From Cylindrobasidium torrendii FP15055 ss-10 (lineage: Eukaryota; Basidiomycota; Agaricomycetes; Agaricales; Physalacriaceae), in contig KN880436.1 of NCBI GenBank assembly GCA_000934385.1, forward strand, positions 124,001-188,000: 64,000 bases of DNA. Direction: 5' to 3'. The position numbers and the translations under genes were made by a program. The notes under the pieces are model-generated. The model ran no database searches and was not told the origin of the DNA. It saw only the letters and a program-made list of their open reading frames with translations. Position 1 is the first letter of the stretch, and every line of letters starts with the position of its first letter. Positions 11,010-21,768 of the stretch are shown here, one piece after another.

Positions 11010-13081
11010 GGTGGTCGGTGGTTTGGTTGGTGGAGCCTGGTCATGTAGGCAAAGGCCCTATTTTATACGGAGGGCCGCGAGGGGCGGTGACGAAGGTTGC
11101 TATTTTCTTTGTTCTCTACTTTTTGTTGATCGAGGTCCATTAGCTGTTAAAGTTTGAAATGTGTGTTGCGGCCCTTCGAGCCTCGTTGGCTTCCAGCAGG
11201 CTTCTATTGAGTCAGAGACGCCCAAGGCTGTGAATCCGACACGCACCTCCTGCTCGACGAGTGCAACAGCCCGTGAGAACAGAACCAAACTGGTATGATG
11301 GGTGCGATATGTTTTCCAAGATGCCCATTGATTGTTGATTCCCCTGGCCATGGCTGCCGGAGCATATCTGCATGTTCACAACGTGGTGTATGTGCGATGG
11401 AAATTGTCCGTTTGCAAAGGCTATTCCGAAAGGGCTTTGGGTGTTCATGACCGCAAGAGGAAAGTAACATTCCGGCCCGGTTCATTTACACGACACCACC
11501 CGGTCAAAGCTCATAATGAATCGCCACTTTACACAACTCTCAGAGCTCAGTTATTGGCTCTCACAGTAGACGGACCAGTCTCGGTATGAACGATTTACCG
11601 CATCTTACCGCCGACGTCGTACCATCTAGCTTCACTAACAAACTTCTTTGTCCAACCTTTGTCAGGGACTCAGGGTTCTCTTCATGAATTCGAAATTAAC
11701 GCGGGAAATCCACACAGCAAGCTGCAAGTCGCATCTTCTTGTCTTGGTACTGGGCGATGGCAGGAGAATCCAACATAATCGTCGTAGTTTGTAGCGAAAC
11801 AAGTATACAACTTAAATACTGTTGCATTCAGAATAGGCGCTGTTCCACAGACTGCAATATCCTTCAACGTGTCCGAGACAATTGTCAAGCGAAGCCTTCG
11901 CGGGTTACTGTGGATGGGTAAGTTAGATTATGCCAACGAACTCGGAATAGGTGTAAGAAGAATCAGGTCTGCAAAGCAGGAGAATGGGATCTCATACGTC
12001 TCTGGCAGCGAACAACCCAGAACAATACTGTCCGCTCGAACCAGCATCTTTAAGGAAACTTTATGCACGTAACCACACGATGAAGACATGGGCCTTGGTC
12101 TCCCCCGCTTATTTGCGCGCACGTTTGGTATCGCATTCCTCGAAAAGAGAGAAACCACTTCTGAATGACCACCCGAGCTGGAGTGAGGAATGAACCCAGT
12201 CGAGCTCGGCTTCGAACGGCAGATTGTGTGACTCTGCCTTTGCCGTCGCGACGTTGGTCTGCAGACGCGACGGCCAGGCTCACCAACGGTGAGTAGAGTC
12301 GCTGAATGTTAGTCGAGCCTTACAGCCCATCTCGTTGAGCGTGATGAGATTGACTAGGGAATGGACTAGTGCATGGTTCGAGCGGAGGAAGTACCATCGG
12401 GTTGTTCGCAATAACCAGGACTCGACCCTTTTACAAAGACATCATCGGAAGGCGACAGACCCGAGGACTTACATTGAGTCCAGTGTTCTGTGGTACAATG
12501 CACTGCTTTATGCGACACGTTGCAGCGCTCGTCCGGGCGATAGTCAGAAGGTATCCGCGGAGAATACATCATGGAGAGACGAAGGCAAGTCGCGCGAGTG
12601 ATCGGAAGGTGATTTGGGCTCTCGGCAATGGCCGCTCACCGCCACTCACGACTTTCATGAACTTTCACAAACAGATATATGGTTCTGGATATCACAGCCC
12701 GTAATGAAACTTCGATGGCAACAATCAGTCCTTTTCTCCTTACAGGGCCAGACAATCCAGAGGGTGGTTGGCCAAGTTTGGGCACTTCAGTCAAACTTCA
12801 AGTTCAGCTCGAGCCTCGTTCCTCATAACATTGCCTTGTATACGAAGCTGTGCTAGGGACCTTCAGTACCGTCCTGTGTCTACTTTCGATGACCAGGAGT
12901 CCGAGATCTCGTCTGAGATGAATTTACCGGCAGCAGGTTCATTCTCGTGCTGCTTCTCCGTCTTGAATCTTGGTCGTCCTGGCTTTGCGTGCTGGGTTTG
13001 AAGATTATTCAATATGTATAGGGATAAGCTTTGTAGACTGTCATTACATAAATGATATCGTTCATAAGTGTGCGCTATAGA
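11010..13081. other. 2-kb region without a recognisable gene
   Basis: Apart from the kinase promoter at its left edge, I see nothing supportable. Open frames are short, on both strands, without family motifs, and do not join through plausible introns. There are no obvious inverted or direct repeats and no tRNA-like boxes. It may hold regulatory DNA, a noncoding transcript or decayed sequence. Confidence 0.35.
11059..11067 (-). promoter_or_regulatory. TATA box of kinase gene
   Basis: Read on the minus strand the sequence is TATAAAATA, about 50 bp upstream of the kinase ATG at 11009, a normal spacing for a fungal promoter. Confidence 0.5.
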
Positions 13082-14833
13082 CTATATCACCATTCGCCAA
13101 CCACCGCGTACAAAGTACACATCCTCCATACTTTTCAGTGCATCCAAAACCTGCTCCTGATTGACATTCTGCCATCTGTAGTCCCGTCGCAATGCCTTGT
13201 AGATTTTATCGGTCATGACTACCTTGCTATTGGACCAGTCCAATCCGGGCAACTTGAACAATTCCTGCTTGAAGACATGAACCAATGCTCCTGCTGTCGG
13301 TGCATAACATTCCTCGTCTTGCTCCGCGTCTGACACTTCCACATCTTCATAGTCCTCTCCCATTGTCGTCGATGCCGTGGTATTGATTGTAGTGTTCATC
13401 GTCAAGTCCGACGTTTGCGTTTGGGATTGAGATTGGGATTGCGCGCTCCGCCAAGGTCCTTCAATAGGCGCCCCATTGTACGCTGGCCCATCCCAAAGAA
13501 CAACACTCCCATCTTTCAGTAGACGTCGAACAGTGCTCTCAAATAGACGCTTCATCCTCTTGCCTAGGTCAACTCCAGTAGGTCGCTGTCGACGCGCGTT
13601 TGGATCCTTGGCCTTGGCCTCGCGGTACGCGCGCTTCGCGTCTGCTTTCACAACGCGTTGTGCAAGGAGTGCGAGCCCTGGGACGCGGCGGATATAGTTG
13701 AGAGTGAACCCTGGGCCTCCAGCGCAAGTGGAGGATTGGGTTACAGTGCTCCAGGCATGAGAGATGCATTCGTGTGTGTATCTGGCAAGGATGTTTGCAG
13801 TAACGTTGCGACTGTCTAGCCGCGATGGGTGTCTGAATTTGGGAGGCTAGAATATGGTGTTACAGGTTGTTACGGACGATACGAGGAAACGTACGTAGGC
13901 TTGCAATTCTTTGGATTTGGGGATAGATGCGGGGATCGAAGTAGGCGATGGAGAAGGCGTTCGGGGGACAGAGATGGTCGTATGTGCAGCATGAGATATT
14001 GGTTTTGCTTGAGATTCCGCCGCCTGGGATATCGATTTCGCGTAGGACGTTGGTTTGGCGGAAGAGACTGAGCTTGCATAGGAATGTGGCTTTAGAGAAG
14101 ACAATGGCTTTCGCGAGACGGGTTTGTCTATGTCCATCTGGTCGTCGACGAGAGGGGGTGAAGTCATTTGGAACGGTTCATCCAAATCGTAGTTGGTCTT
14201 GTGCAACATATGAACCTCTTTCCAATGTTTCGGCTCGTCGTTGTATCGCACCCTGTCTGTCCACTTATAAGCAACAGTCAGAGAGAGCGGGCAGGACGCA
14301 CCCAGAAATATGACATGTAATTCTCTATTCTCGCGATATGACTGTACCCTGCCTCGCACGCGCAGTGGCCAGCCAACCTTCACGACTGGAGAAGAGAAAC
14401 CTTGTTGCTGATCCTTGGTCTTGTTAACGGTGGGAAATGATTTGGTCTCAGGTCCAGGTCGATAGATACATTCAATGACTTCCGTCCCGTCATCCACTGC
14501 ATCGCGTCAGCCCTGCATCAAAAGTAGGATAGATGGCGCACCCAAGATTTTCCATCTGGCCTCATATTCTGCTGCACCCACGCACAAACCAACGATTTCG
14601 ACGACGCGACAGGGCACACGGCCAAGCATGAAAAATTCCTGCCCTTGCTCGTCTAGCATCGTCAGCCTCGATGGCGAGAAAAATAGTCGAAGCGCAACGT
14701 TAGACATACATGGTTGCATTTCCCAAACATCCTTGACCCAGCATTTCTCATAATTTCTGGTTGTGTAGCTAAATAACTCCCGGTTCGTGTACGGCAGCGG
14801 TGGCTTTGAGGAAGATGCTACAGGACAGGCCAT
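13082..14833 (-). CDS. STN1: CST telomere-capping complex subunit Stn1
   Basis: The N-terminal OB-fold is clear after splicing. The opening segment YEKCWVKDVWEMQPY is followed, across a gtatgt..gctag intron near 14707, by EQGQEFFMLGRVPCRVVEIVG. The next exon gives VDDGTEVIECIYRPGP, the hallmark strand of Stn1/OBFC1 OB folds. A Ser/Pro-rich linker (PLSSLKPHSYASS, RTPSPSPTS) leads to a C-terminal part with KRMKRLFESTVRRLLKDG and a final DALKSMEDVYFVRGGW that looks like the winged-helix domains of Stn1. The TAG is at 13082-13084. Stn1 pairs with Ten1 and recruits polymerase alpha-primase to the telomeric 3' overhang. The ATG at 14833 is used; frame upstream of it has only a TTG. Confidence 0.8.
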
Positions 14834-15794
14834 AGCTAGCTGGATAGAAGTTGAGTTGGTTGATGAGGTAGACAAGACGCGTGTGATGGCAGGAGCAGAG
14901 TTTGCCGCGCGATCAGGTGACCAATCGGTTAACAAACCGTGACGTAGTCACGAAGTTGTTTCTTAGCCTGCTGAAATGTTAGGTCGGAATCCCAGATTTT
15001 TGAAAATTGCCTTTTCGGGACGGTTGCGCGTGGCAAAAACGTGGCAAAATGCTCCTCCACCATTGTAGTACAGAGCCGGCTGGCGTCTTGTCTCTGGTCT
15101 TTCGTGAAGAATTTGTGGTGTCCATCTTTCCTTTGGTGATGGAAATGGCATTAATGTCACGGCAGCGCGATAATTCTGCTCCCGAACGCTGACCCCTGCT
15201 GACCCTCAGAACCTCCAAGCGCGCGGCGGAGCCGCGTACAATTGTGCGCCGCGCCGCCTGTTCAGAAACTCAAATGTACTGTCTGTTACCAGACAGACCA
15301 CTGGTCCCAGCTTTTTGCACTACACTGACACTGGACAGTGCCGCTGTCTGTAGTAGGTTACTACTGTACTATGTAATAATTGTATCAACACACAGATGCA
15401 AATTGAGCCTCTGAACACATCGCGAAGCCGTGTAATTGTGCTCGGGATATTGACAGATATACAATCATTCGTATTAGAGGACTTGAAAGCAATGTGTGGC
15501 AAGAAACTATGAGTCTGTGACCTTTACGGTTTGTTCTTGCCGCTTGTCGGCCGTACCCCCCCTGGATCTTTGTTCTTGCCGCTTGTCGGCCGTACCCCCC
15601 CTGGATCTACCGCGTTTGCTTTGGCTGACCTTCAAAGTTCAAAATCTCCTTATTTGGGCAACTTCTCGATCAAACTCTTTGAACAACTTCCAGTTGAATT
15701 TGGGCTCATGAAAGAATTGTAAATGATGATTACTCTTAGGCTTCAACAGAATTGTCAGCCAGTATATGGGACTGCTAGTAGTACATCGGACTGT
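14834..15794. other. Intergenic region with a tandem duplication
   Basis: 961 bp between the STN1 start and the end of the CE16-like gene. It holds the STN1 promoter, a GC-rich imperfect palindrome near 15215-15262 (gcggcggagccgc and gcgccgcgccgcc) and the 39-bp tandem duplication listed separately. No gene seen. Confidence 0.4.
15531..15608. repeat. Perfect tandem duplication of a 39-bp unit
   Basis: The unit beginning ttgttcttgccgcttgtcgg and ending cccctggatct occurs twice without a gap (15531-15569 and 15570-15608) and without mismatch. It sits in noncoding sequence about 190 bp beyond the 3' end of the CE16-like gene. Confidence 0.9.
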
Positions 15795-17069
15795 TCAGAT
15801 AACACAGTCGTTGAGAACCTTGAGCGCATACTCGGACATCAGCGAGTGCGTGGCTGTCGAAGGATAGCTGTTCAAAGTCTCAGCATCTATCGCGCGCAAC
15901 CAAGCCAAGATCAAAACTCACTTGTCAATGTAGAACACCGTAGTGTTTGGGTTGCTGCACTGTCCCTCGATGGTGTCTTCGCTGACGGTGCACGGCCCGA
16001 CATTCTCGAAACCAAAATCTGCTGGCGAAGAGACCATGCTAGTGATCAGGCCACCCATGTCGACGAATGCCAGAGAGATGTCCTCAGTGTTGTACGCAGT
16101 ACGAGCCCCCTTCCAGATTTCGGTCTTCCACGCTTCTCCAGCGTCGGAGGTGTTTCCACGTCCATAGCTGTCGACGATGAGAAAGTTCTTGCCGAAGAAC
16201 GGTGATGAAGTGAGCTTAAGGATTTGGAAAACGACGTTGTCGGCGGCGTCAGCTAGGTCTTACAAAGAGGAAAGATATATTGAGTGTGGAATGACGGATG
16301 GTAAACAGTAGCACGAACCAACTTCCGCACGCTGAAAGTCTCTATGAATCCATATCAGAATCCTGAGGATGGAGTGGAAACGGCGGGACTCACTCCATAC
16401 CCTCGTACAGGACCACAAGAGTACTATCTGACTCAGGACGACCTTTCTGTGCCATAAAGAGGCTGCCTGAGGCCAGGTTAGATAACCCATTGCACGTTTG
16501 TTCCAATAGTACAAACTCACTTTGGGTAAGAAAATCCCGCGTGTCGGACAGGTCGGCCTTTGCGTACAAGTCGTTCGACACGACCGTCTTGGGTACCTTC
16601 ATAGAACATATTTAAGCCGTCTCGCCGCGCATGAAGATGGACATGAGTTACCGCGTAATCCTTGAGCGTGGCGCTAATGTTCGAAGCAAAGTACTCCACC
16701 CATACCCGCCCATTTGTGAAGCGTCCTCCAGCTTTTGGATCAGTCCCGCTCTGCTCGGGCGCAGACGCGGAGTCACCTCCGTCGGCAATGTCGATGGACG
16801 TGTAACCATCCTACATAGAAGCGTTGTCAGTACTGCATTTCTCATGCCCGCCGTGACTAGGAGCTTTGCGGGGAGTAGGAAGGATGAGAAGCAGCAACGA
16901 AATTCACCCCAAATGCGACGACAGTGGTGATCTTGCTGAGGTCGATGCCTGCGTTGACATCGACAGCGGTATCACTGCTCATGGTACCGCACGAAGGATC
17001 TTTCGCCAAGTTGAGGGCACGAACTCCCAGCGTCAGAAACACGCCCGAGAAGAAGGTGCTACGCAGCAT
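15795..17069 (-). CDS. Secreted CE16-type SGNH (GDSL) protein, probably catalytically dead
   Basis: Start M-L-R-S-T-F-F-S-G-V-F-L-T-L-G-V-R-A looks like a signal peptide. Six or seven exons chain to a TGA at 15795-15797. The overall plan is that of fungal carbohydrate esterase family 16 acetylesterases: DLSKITTVVAFG, GGRFTNGRVWVEYFASNI, LKDYAV, NFLIVDSYGRGNTSDAGEAW, and a C-terminal YPSTATHSLMSEYALKVLNDC. The SGNH catalytic positions all look replaced. GDS reads G-D-G (codon 16805-16807). The block II Gly after DYAV is Pro-Lys. The GxND block reads G-M-E-D. The block V His before P-S is Tyr (15864-15866). The reading frame and splice sites are otherwise intact. A secreted pseudo-esterase is the likeliest reading. 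Confidence 0.7.
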
Positions 17070-17557
17070 GTTGAGAACGATAGGCGATGTGTGTAGAAAA
17101 GTAGGTCAGATGCGACAGGAAGAAAGAAATGAGCGACGTTCGGTACCATCTAATTTGTTCCTCACAAGCTTATATAGGTTTTGCTTCACGGGATCCCACT
17201 GGTGCATTATACTGACGAGGCGGCGACCGGAAGGACTTGGATGTCTACTCACAGTAGGAAGCATTCAATCAGAAGTGGCTGCGGAGGCTTCCTTGCGATT
17301 AGCTGGCGACTCTGCGCATCGTCATTTCCTAGAGCGGTCGAGAGATCTGATGAGAAAGCAGGTCGTTGGCCGATTTCATGTGGTCCATCCTTCCCAATAT
17401 GGTTACGAATGTCCGCAATACGGCCGAGTGGCAACCGACCATCGTTTGCTGTGTATCGTTGATGGTGCACGGTGACATAGGGACTATGCAACGTTAGTAA
17501 GTAGATGAATATTATATCGGCACTATATTGAGCGTAAGATATCCAGCCAAGCAGGCA
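17070..17557. other. Intergenic region between the CE16-like and MutY genes
   Basis: 488 bp holding the CE16-like gene promoter and the 3' end of the glycosylase gene. Plus-strand frames here have no recognisable content. No repeats seen. Confidence 0.4.
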
Positions 17558-19489
17558 CTAGCCCCACATCTTGCACGCCAGTTGCCAGACCTTTCCGGTG
17601 CCAGTCGAAATACTGATGCAGCTGTATGAGCCTCGAAGTGTGCCAATAAAAATGACGGGACGTACTTGGATCGCTCTACCTCAGAATACGGCCTCCACAC
17701 ACACTCGGCTGCACCTTTGCCTTTGTTCTTGATTGCCGGCGGCTCTGTACCGCCACCGCTCAACTTCACCCATTGCGCTCTATAGGTTTTGCGGATGTGA
17801 CTAAAAAGGTGGAGGACATCCCCGACAGGCTTGACATGCTGTACTGTCAACATGTCCTCCAATTTCTCGTCATTGTTGCCTTCAGACTGGCTCCCAAAAA
17901 ATCGAGAGAGCGACGGGTCTGCAGTCTTTTGGAATGGGCCTTCTATGTATCCCTTGACCATCTGCATAGATTTATCCAGACAGGCCTTGACCGTGAGTTT
18001 CTCATCCACGTCAGCTTCGCTCAGAAAATCGAAGAGACCGGCAAGCAGGCCTGCGAAGTCAGTGAGCTTTCACACGCTAAGTAGGTGTAGCGCCTACCAG
18101 TGTCTGGCCTTCGAAGGAGGAGGAAAAAACGATCTGTTGAGTCTTTCGATGCTGTCCATTCAACAATAGTCACAATGTCCAGCTCAGTCCTGGGAGCCTT
18201 GCGTTCAGCTTTCATGGGGTAGGCAGTAACCCCAACTTCAACCAATGGCTCGCACAATGTGCACAAGTCTTCGATATCCGGTTCGCTTGCTGCAGGCGTC
18301 TGCACTTCCCTTTGATACGCCATGCAATGCGTTTGAATTGGACAGTCTGCACAGCCTGGGTTCTTGACCTTGCAAACAGTACTCCCAAGTTCGATGAGCG
18401 CTTCGTTGATATCGCCAGCATGCCGTTTGCCCACGATAGTCTCCTTGTTGCCTGCATCCAACCGTCAAAATCCTGTATGGCACCTGATGCAGAAGGTTAC
18501 CATCAGGAGACGGTTTCACTTTGACAATGGTCTCTGCTGCCTCCCAGAGAATGTCCAATGTTGCTTTGCCCTTTGGCTTTGCGTGAAGCGCCAGAACTCG
18601 ACTGAGTAGTCGCATTACATTTCCGTCAAGCTGAAGAGAAGTTAGTGTTTCAGTGGGAGCAGCAAAAATGAACGTACGACAGGTACGCGCTCCCCATACG
18701 CAATTGAACATATGGCTCCAGCGGTATATCTTCCAATGCCTGGAATGTCGCTTTCCATGTCCTTGGCATTATCAGGTAAACGTCCGTTATTTGACTTGAC
18801 GGATTTTTGTGCTCCAGCGAGGAGGCGACTGGCACGTTGGTAGTATCCGAGGCCAGCCCAAATGGCATTGACTTCGTCAATAGTGGCCGCACCCTAGAAG
18901 CGTTGAGTGTGCGAGGCGATATGGGTAGGACTGTACGAACAAGGTCGCGTATCGTAGGAAACCTACAACTCCATTAATTTCTGCGGGATAGCGGGGGAAA
19001 TGTAACAGGGTACTTGGCCATCCATCTGTTGTAGTACGGAATTACGGTGGCGACTTGCGTTTGTTGCAGCATCATTTCAGATACCCAAACCTGAACATGC
19101 GTTAGTTGAGGCACAAAGGCTAAAGTTCGACGCACTTCGTATGCCCGCTGTGCTCTCTCGTCTTTGGATAATGTGGAATCATATGTCTTGCGCCATGGCA
19201 TCCCGCGGGTCTCATTCACACCGGTGAACCAGGTCAACAAGTCATCGCAAAGTGTGTCTGCCGAAGATATTCGGTGCAAGTTCTTGTCATGAGGAATGTC
19301 TCGAGCGTCTTCGCATTCCATGGGCGCGTCTTCCGCCTTGGATTTCTTCTTGGCCTGCTTTGGTGTTGACTTGGTTTTCTTCTTAACAGGCTGCTTCGTC
19401 TTCTTCACGGGGGCATCGTAGCCACTTCCAGATGCTTCAGAGTATGCCTCGTCGTCTGTATGCTGCTCGCGCCGCCGTTTGAACGCCAT
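17558..19489 (-). CDS. MYH1: A/G-specific adenine DNA glycosylase (MutY/MUTYH)
   Basis: The ATG at 19489 (M-A-F-K-R-R-R) opens a lysine-rich leader (VKKKTKSTPKQAKKKSK) that should act as a nuclear signal. The glycosylase core follows: GMPWRK, then VWVSEMMLQQTQVATVIPYYNRW with the catalytic Glu, the HhH DIPGIGRYTAGAICSIAYG, VLDGNVMRLLSRV with the catalytic Asp, and the iron-sulfur cysteines in CKVKNPGCADCPIQTHC (C-x6-C-x2-C-x5-C). The C-terminal NUDIX-like domain (DIVTIVEW, FFLLLRRPDTG, HLFSHIRKTYRAQW) recognises 8-oxoG. It ends STGTGKVWQLACKMWG at TAG 17558-17560, after an intron gtacgt..catacag. The enzyme removes adenine mispaired with 8-oxoguanine. All key residues are present. Confidence 0.9.
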
Positions 19490-19609
19490 GAAGGTAGTAA
19501 ACAAACAGAATATTGTTACGTAATAAACGCGTCGCGATCATTTCGCGATCTCGTGAGCATTTGACTTGACTGAGTACAATTTTTGGCATTTTCCGATGAT
19601 TTACTGCTA

Positions 19610-20734
19610 TTATCCGGACACATTATAGTCCTCTACAGAGTTGTAAAACTCTCCAATAATCCTCTTCTGTGCGTCAGCGCCCTTTTCGTTGGGAGAGTCG
19701 CCAATAGCGCGAACGACAATGTATTTGCGGCCAGTGAGGATAGATTCGCCAACATCACCAAAGGTGGGCGTGTCCTTCGTCGCTTGATAGTCTTGGTGTC
19801 CTCCAGTCACAGTGCAGCCGGCTTCCTGGGCAATGATGACACCAGCACTGACATCCCATGGCCAACAGCCAATTTCCCTATCATCGAACATCAGTACCTA
19901 TTAACATGGTTTTCACAAACACGCACCAGTAAAGGTCTAATCCCCCCTGAGCGACGTTGGCGAAGTTAAGCGCTGAGCTCCCAAGGGACCGTAGGGCATG
20001 GACCATTTTTCCCCCTTCGACACTGGCATCCCCCGCGAGCTGGTGAAAGCTCTTCGAGCGCGACTGGAGTGGCTTGGACGAGCGGTCGTTGCCCCATTCA
20101 ACAGCGATTTGGGCCTGGCTGAGAGATGCAAGCGTCTTCGGAGACTGTGCGAATGGCAGCTTGCGCTTTTTGCCTTGGGGTCCACCCCGTGTGAGATGGG
20201 AGCCGAGACCCTTGGCGCCGGAGTACAGGTAGTCGATGAATGGGTTGTAGATGACACCAAGTACAGAGTGACGCTTGTAGACGAGTCCAAGTGAGATTGC
20301 AACATATGGAAAGCCATGGACGAAGTTGGTAGTTCTTCGACCATTGGTGAGTATTTCATAGAACCTCACTGCGAGACGAAGAAGCTCACCCATCTATAGG
20401 ATCAACAACAAAGGTTGGTAGATCAGTCCATTCTGGGCGAGAGCCAGCAGCGTAGGACTCCTCCCCAATGCTTGGAGAAGTTCAGTCGACAATCTGGCCG
20501 CTACGAGACAGACACGCACAATTGAAAGGTTGGGTATTTCTCCGAAATTCTCTTTCTCACGAGCTCCTCAACCTTGACATCGTACTCCGTGACAAGATCA
20601 ACCGAATTCTTCTTCTCGTCGACGTTGGAGCCAACGGACTGGATGGCCTCAGACCCAGCGAGGATGACTTCTCCGGCCTCGTACGCGAGGGCGATGGTGA
20701 AATCGAGGATGGATTGCAAGTCAAGTTCTGACAT
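19610..20734 (-). CDS. Inositol-1-monophosphatase family enzyme
   Basis: Three to four exons from ATG 20734 (M-S-E-L-D-L-Q) to TAA 19610 give about 310 aa. Metal-binding motifs are complete: DLVTEYD in the first exon, GEES, then [14 protein letters not shown] formed across an intron (gtgagc..gtcgaag), and [16 protein letters not shown] near the C-terminus. These bind three Mg ions in Li-sensitive inositol monophosphatases. The enzyme hydrolyses inositol monophosphates to myo-inositol for phosphatidylinositol synthesis. It is probably cytosolic. Related 3'-nucleotidases and FBPases lack the DGTTNFVHG pattern, so the assignment is firm. Tail-to-head with the MutY gene, whose ATG lies 121 bp beyond this gene's stop. 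Confidence 0.88.
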
Positions 20735-20917
20735 GGTGGAAAGGTCGAAGGAGGGGAGTCGATCGGAGATGATAGATGCTAGAGATACTAAGTCGCGACA
20801 TATGACGCATTAGACACGTTCGAAAGAGTTTACTTGCTCAATACTGCGAGCGTTCAGACAGCATTATTATCAACATTAAAACGATGTGGTAGACTTGGCA
20901 ATATGTTTTGAGCGCGT

Positions 20918-21768
20918 TTACTCGACAACGCCGGACTTCTCAACGAAGACCTTTTGGCTGGTAGCACCACTGCGGCTGCCAAGCTTTTCCACTGCAGAGA
21001 CAACATCCATACCCTCCTCGACTTCGCCGAAAACGACATGTTTCCCGTCAAGCTGGAAAGGATAATGAGGACACCATGAAGAAAAGACTGTGGTAGCGAA
21101 CGTACCCATGGGCAAGGAACAGTGGTGATGAAGAACTGAAAGAACCTAGTCAGCTTCGGAATATATATTTGACGAGGGAGACGCACCTGCGAGCCGTTGG
21201 TGTTCGGGCCAGCATTAGCCATGGAGAGAAGACCGGGACGTGTGTGTTTGTGTTCAAAGTTCTCGTCTTGGAACTTCTCGCCATAGATGGACTTGCCGCC
21301 TGTACCGTTTTGGCGCGTGAAGTCACCTCCCTGGAGCATGAACTGGAGAACAAGCCAAATGAGAGAGCATTACAGGAGATGTCTGCGTATTGAGCTGACC
21401 TGAGGGATGATACGGTGGAAGGGGGAGCCAGAGTATCCGAAACCGTGCTGGCCCGTGCAAAGTTCGCGGCTGTCGGACGAGTCAGCAAACAGTATACAAA
21501 TCCACGGCAAGCCACGCACAAGTTTTTGGTTGTCTTGGGCACAGTCTCGTCGTAAAGCTTGAAGGTGATCCTGCCAGCCGACTTTCCGCCCGCGTTAATG
21601 TCGAACTGCAAACGCGACTTCAGCGACGCGACGTGGAGACATTGTGTAAAAACGTACGAAAACGCGCGAGCTATGCGTGTTTGATTAGCGTGAAGTATAC
21701 CAAAAATTGAATGAAACGCACGACTTGCTCGCAACAGTGCTGGAGAAACGGCGGAAGATGGTAGACAT
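20918..21768 (-). CDS. Cyclophilin-type peptidyl-prolyl isomerase, probably mitochondrial
   Basis: Short exons joined by five or six introns give a protein of about 185 aa ending EKSGVVE at TAA 20918-20920. Cyclophilin signatures are all present: [48 protein letters not shown] with the catalytic Arg, [33 protein letters not shown], and [11 protein letters not shown]. The first exon reads [15 protein letters not shown], a short Arg/Ser-rich amphipathic leader lacking acidic residues, so import into mitochondria (Cpr3/PPIF-like) is likely. Cyclophilins catalyse proline cis-trans isomerisation. A cytosolic location cannot be excluded. Confidence 0.87.
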
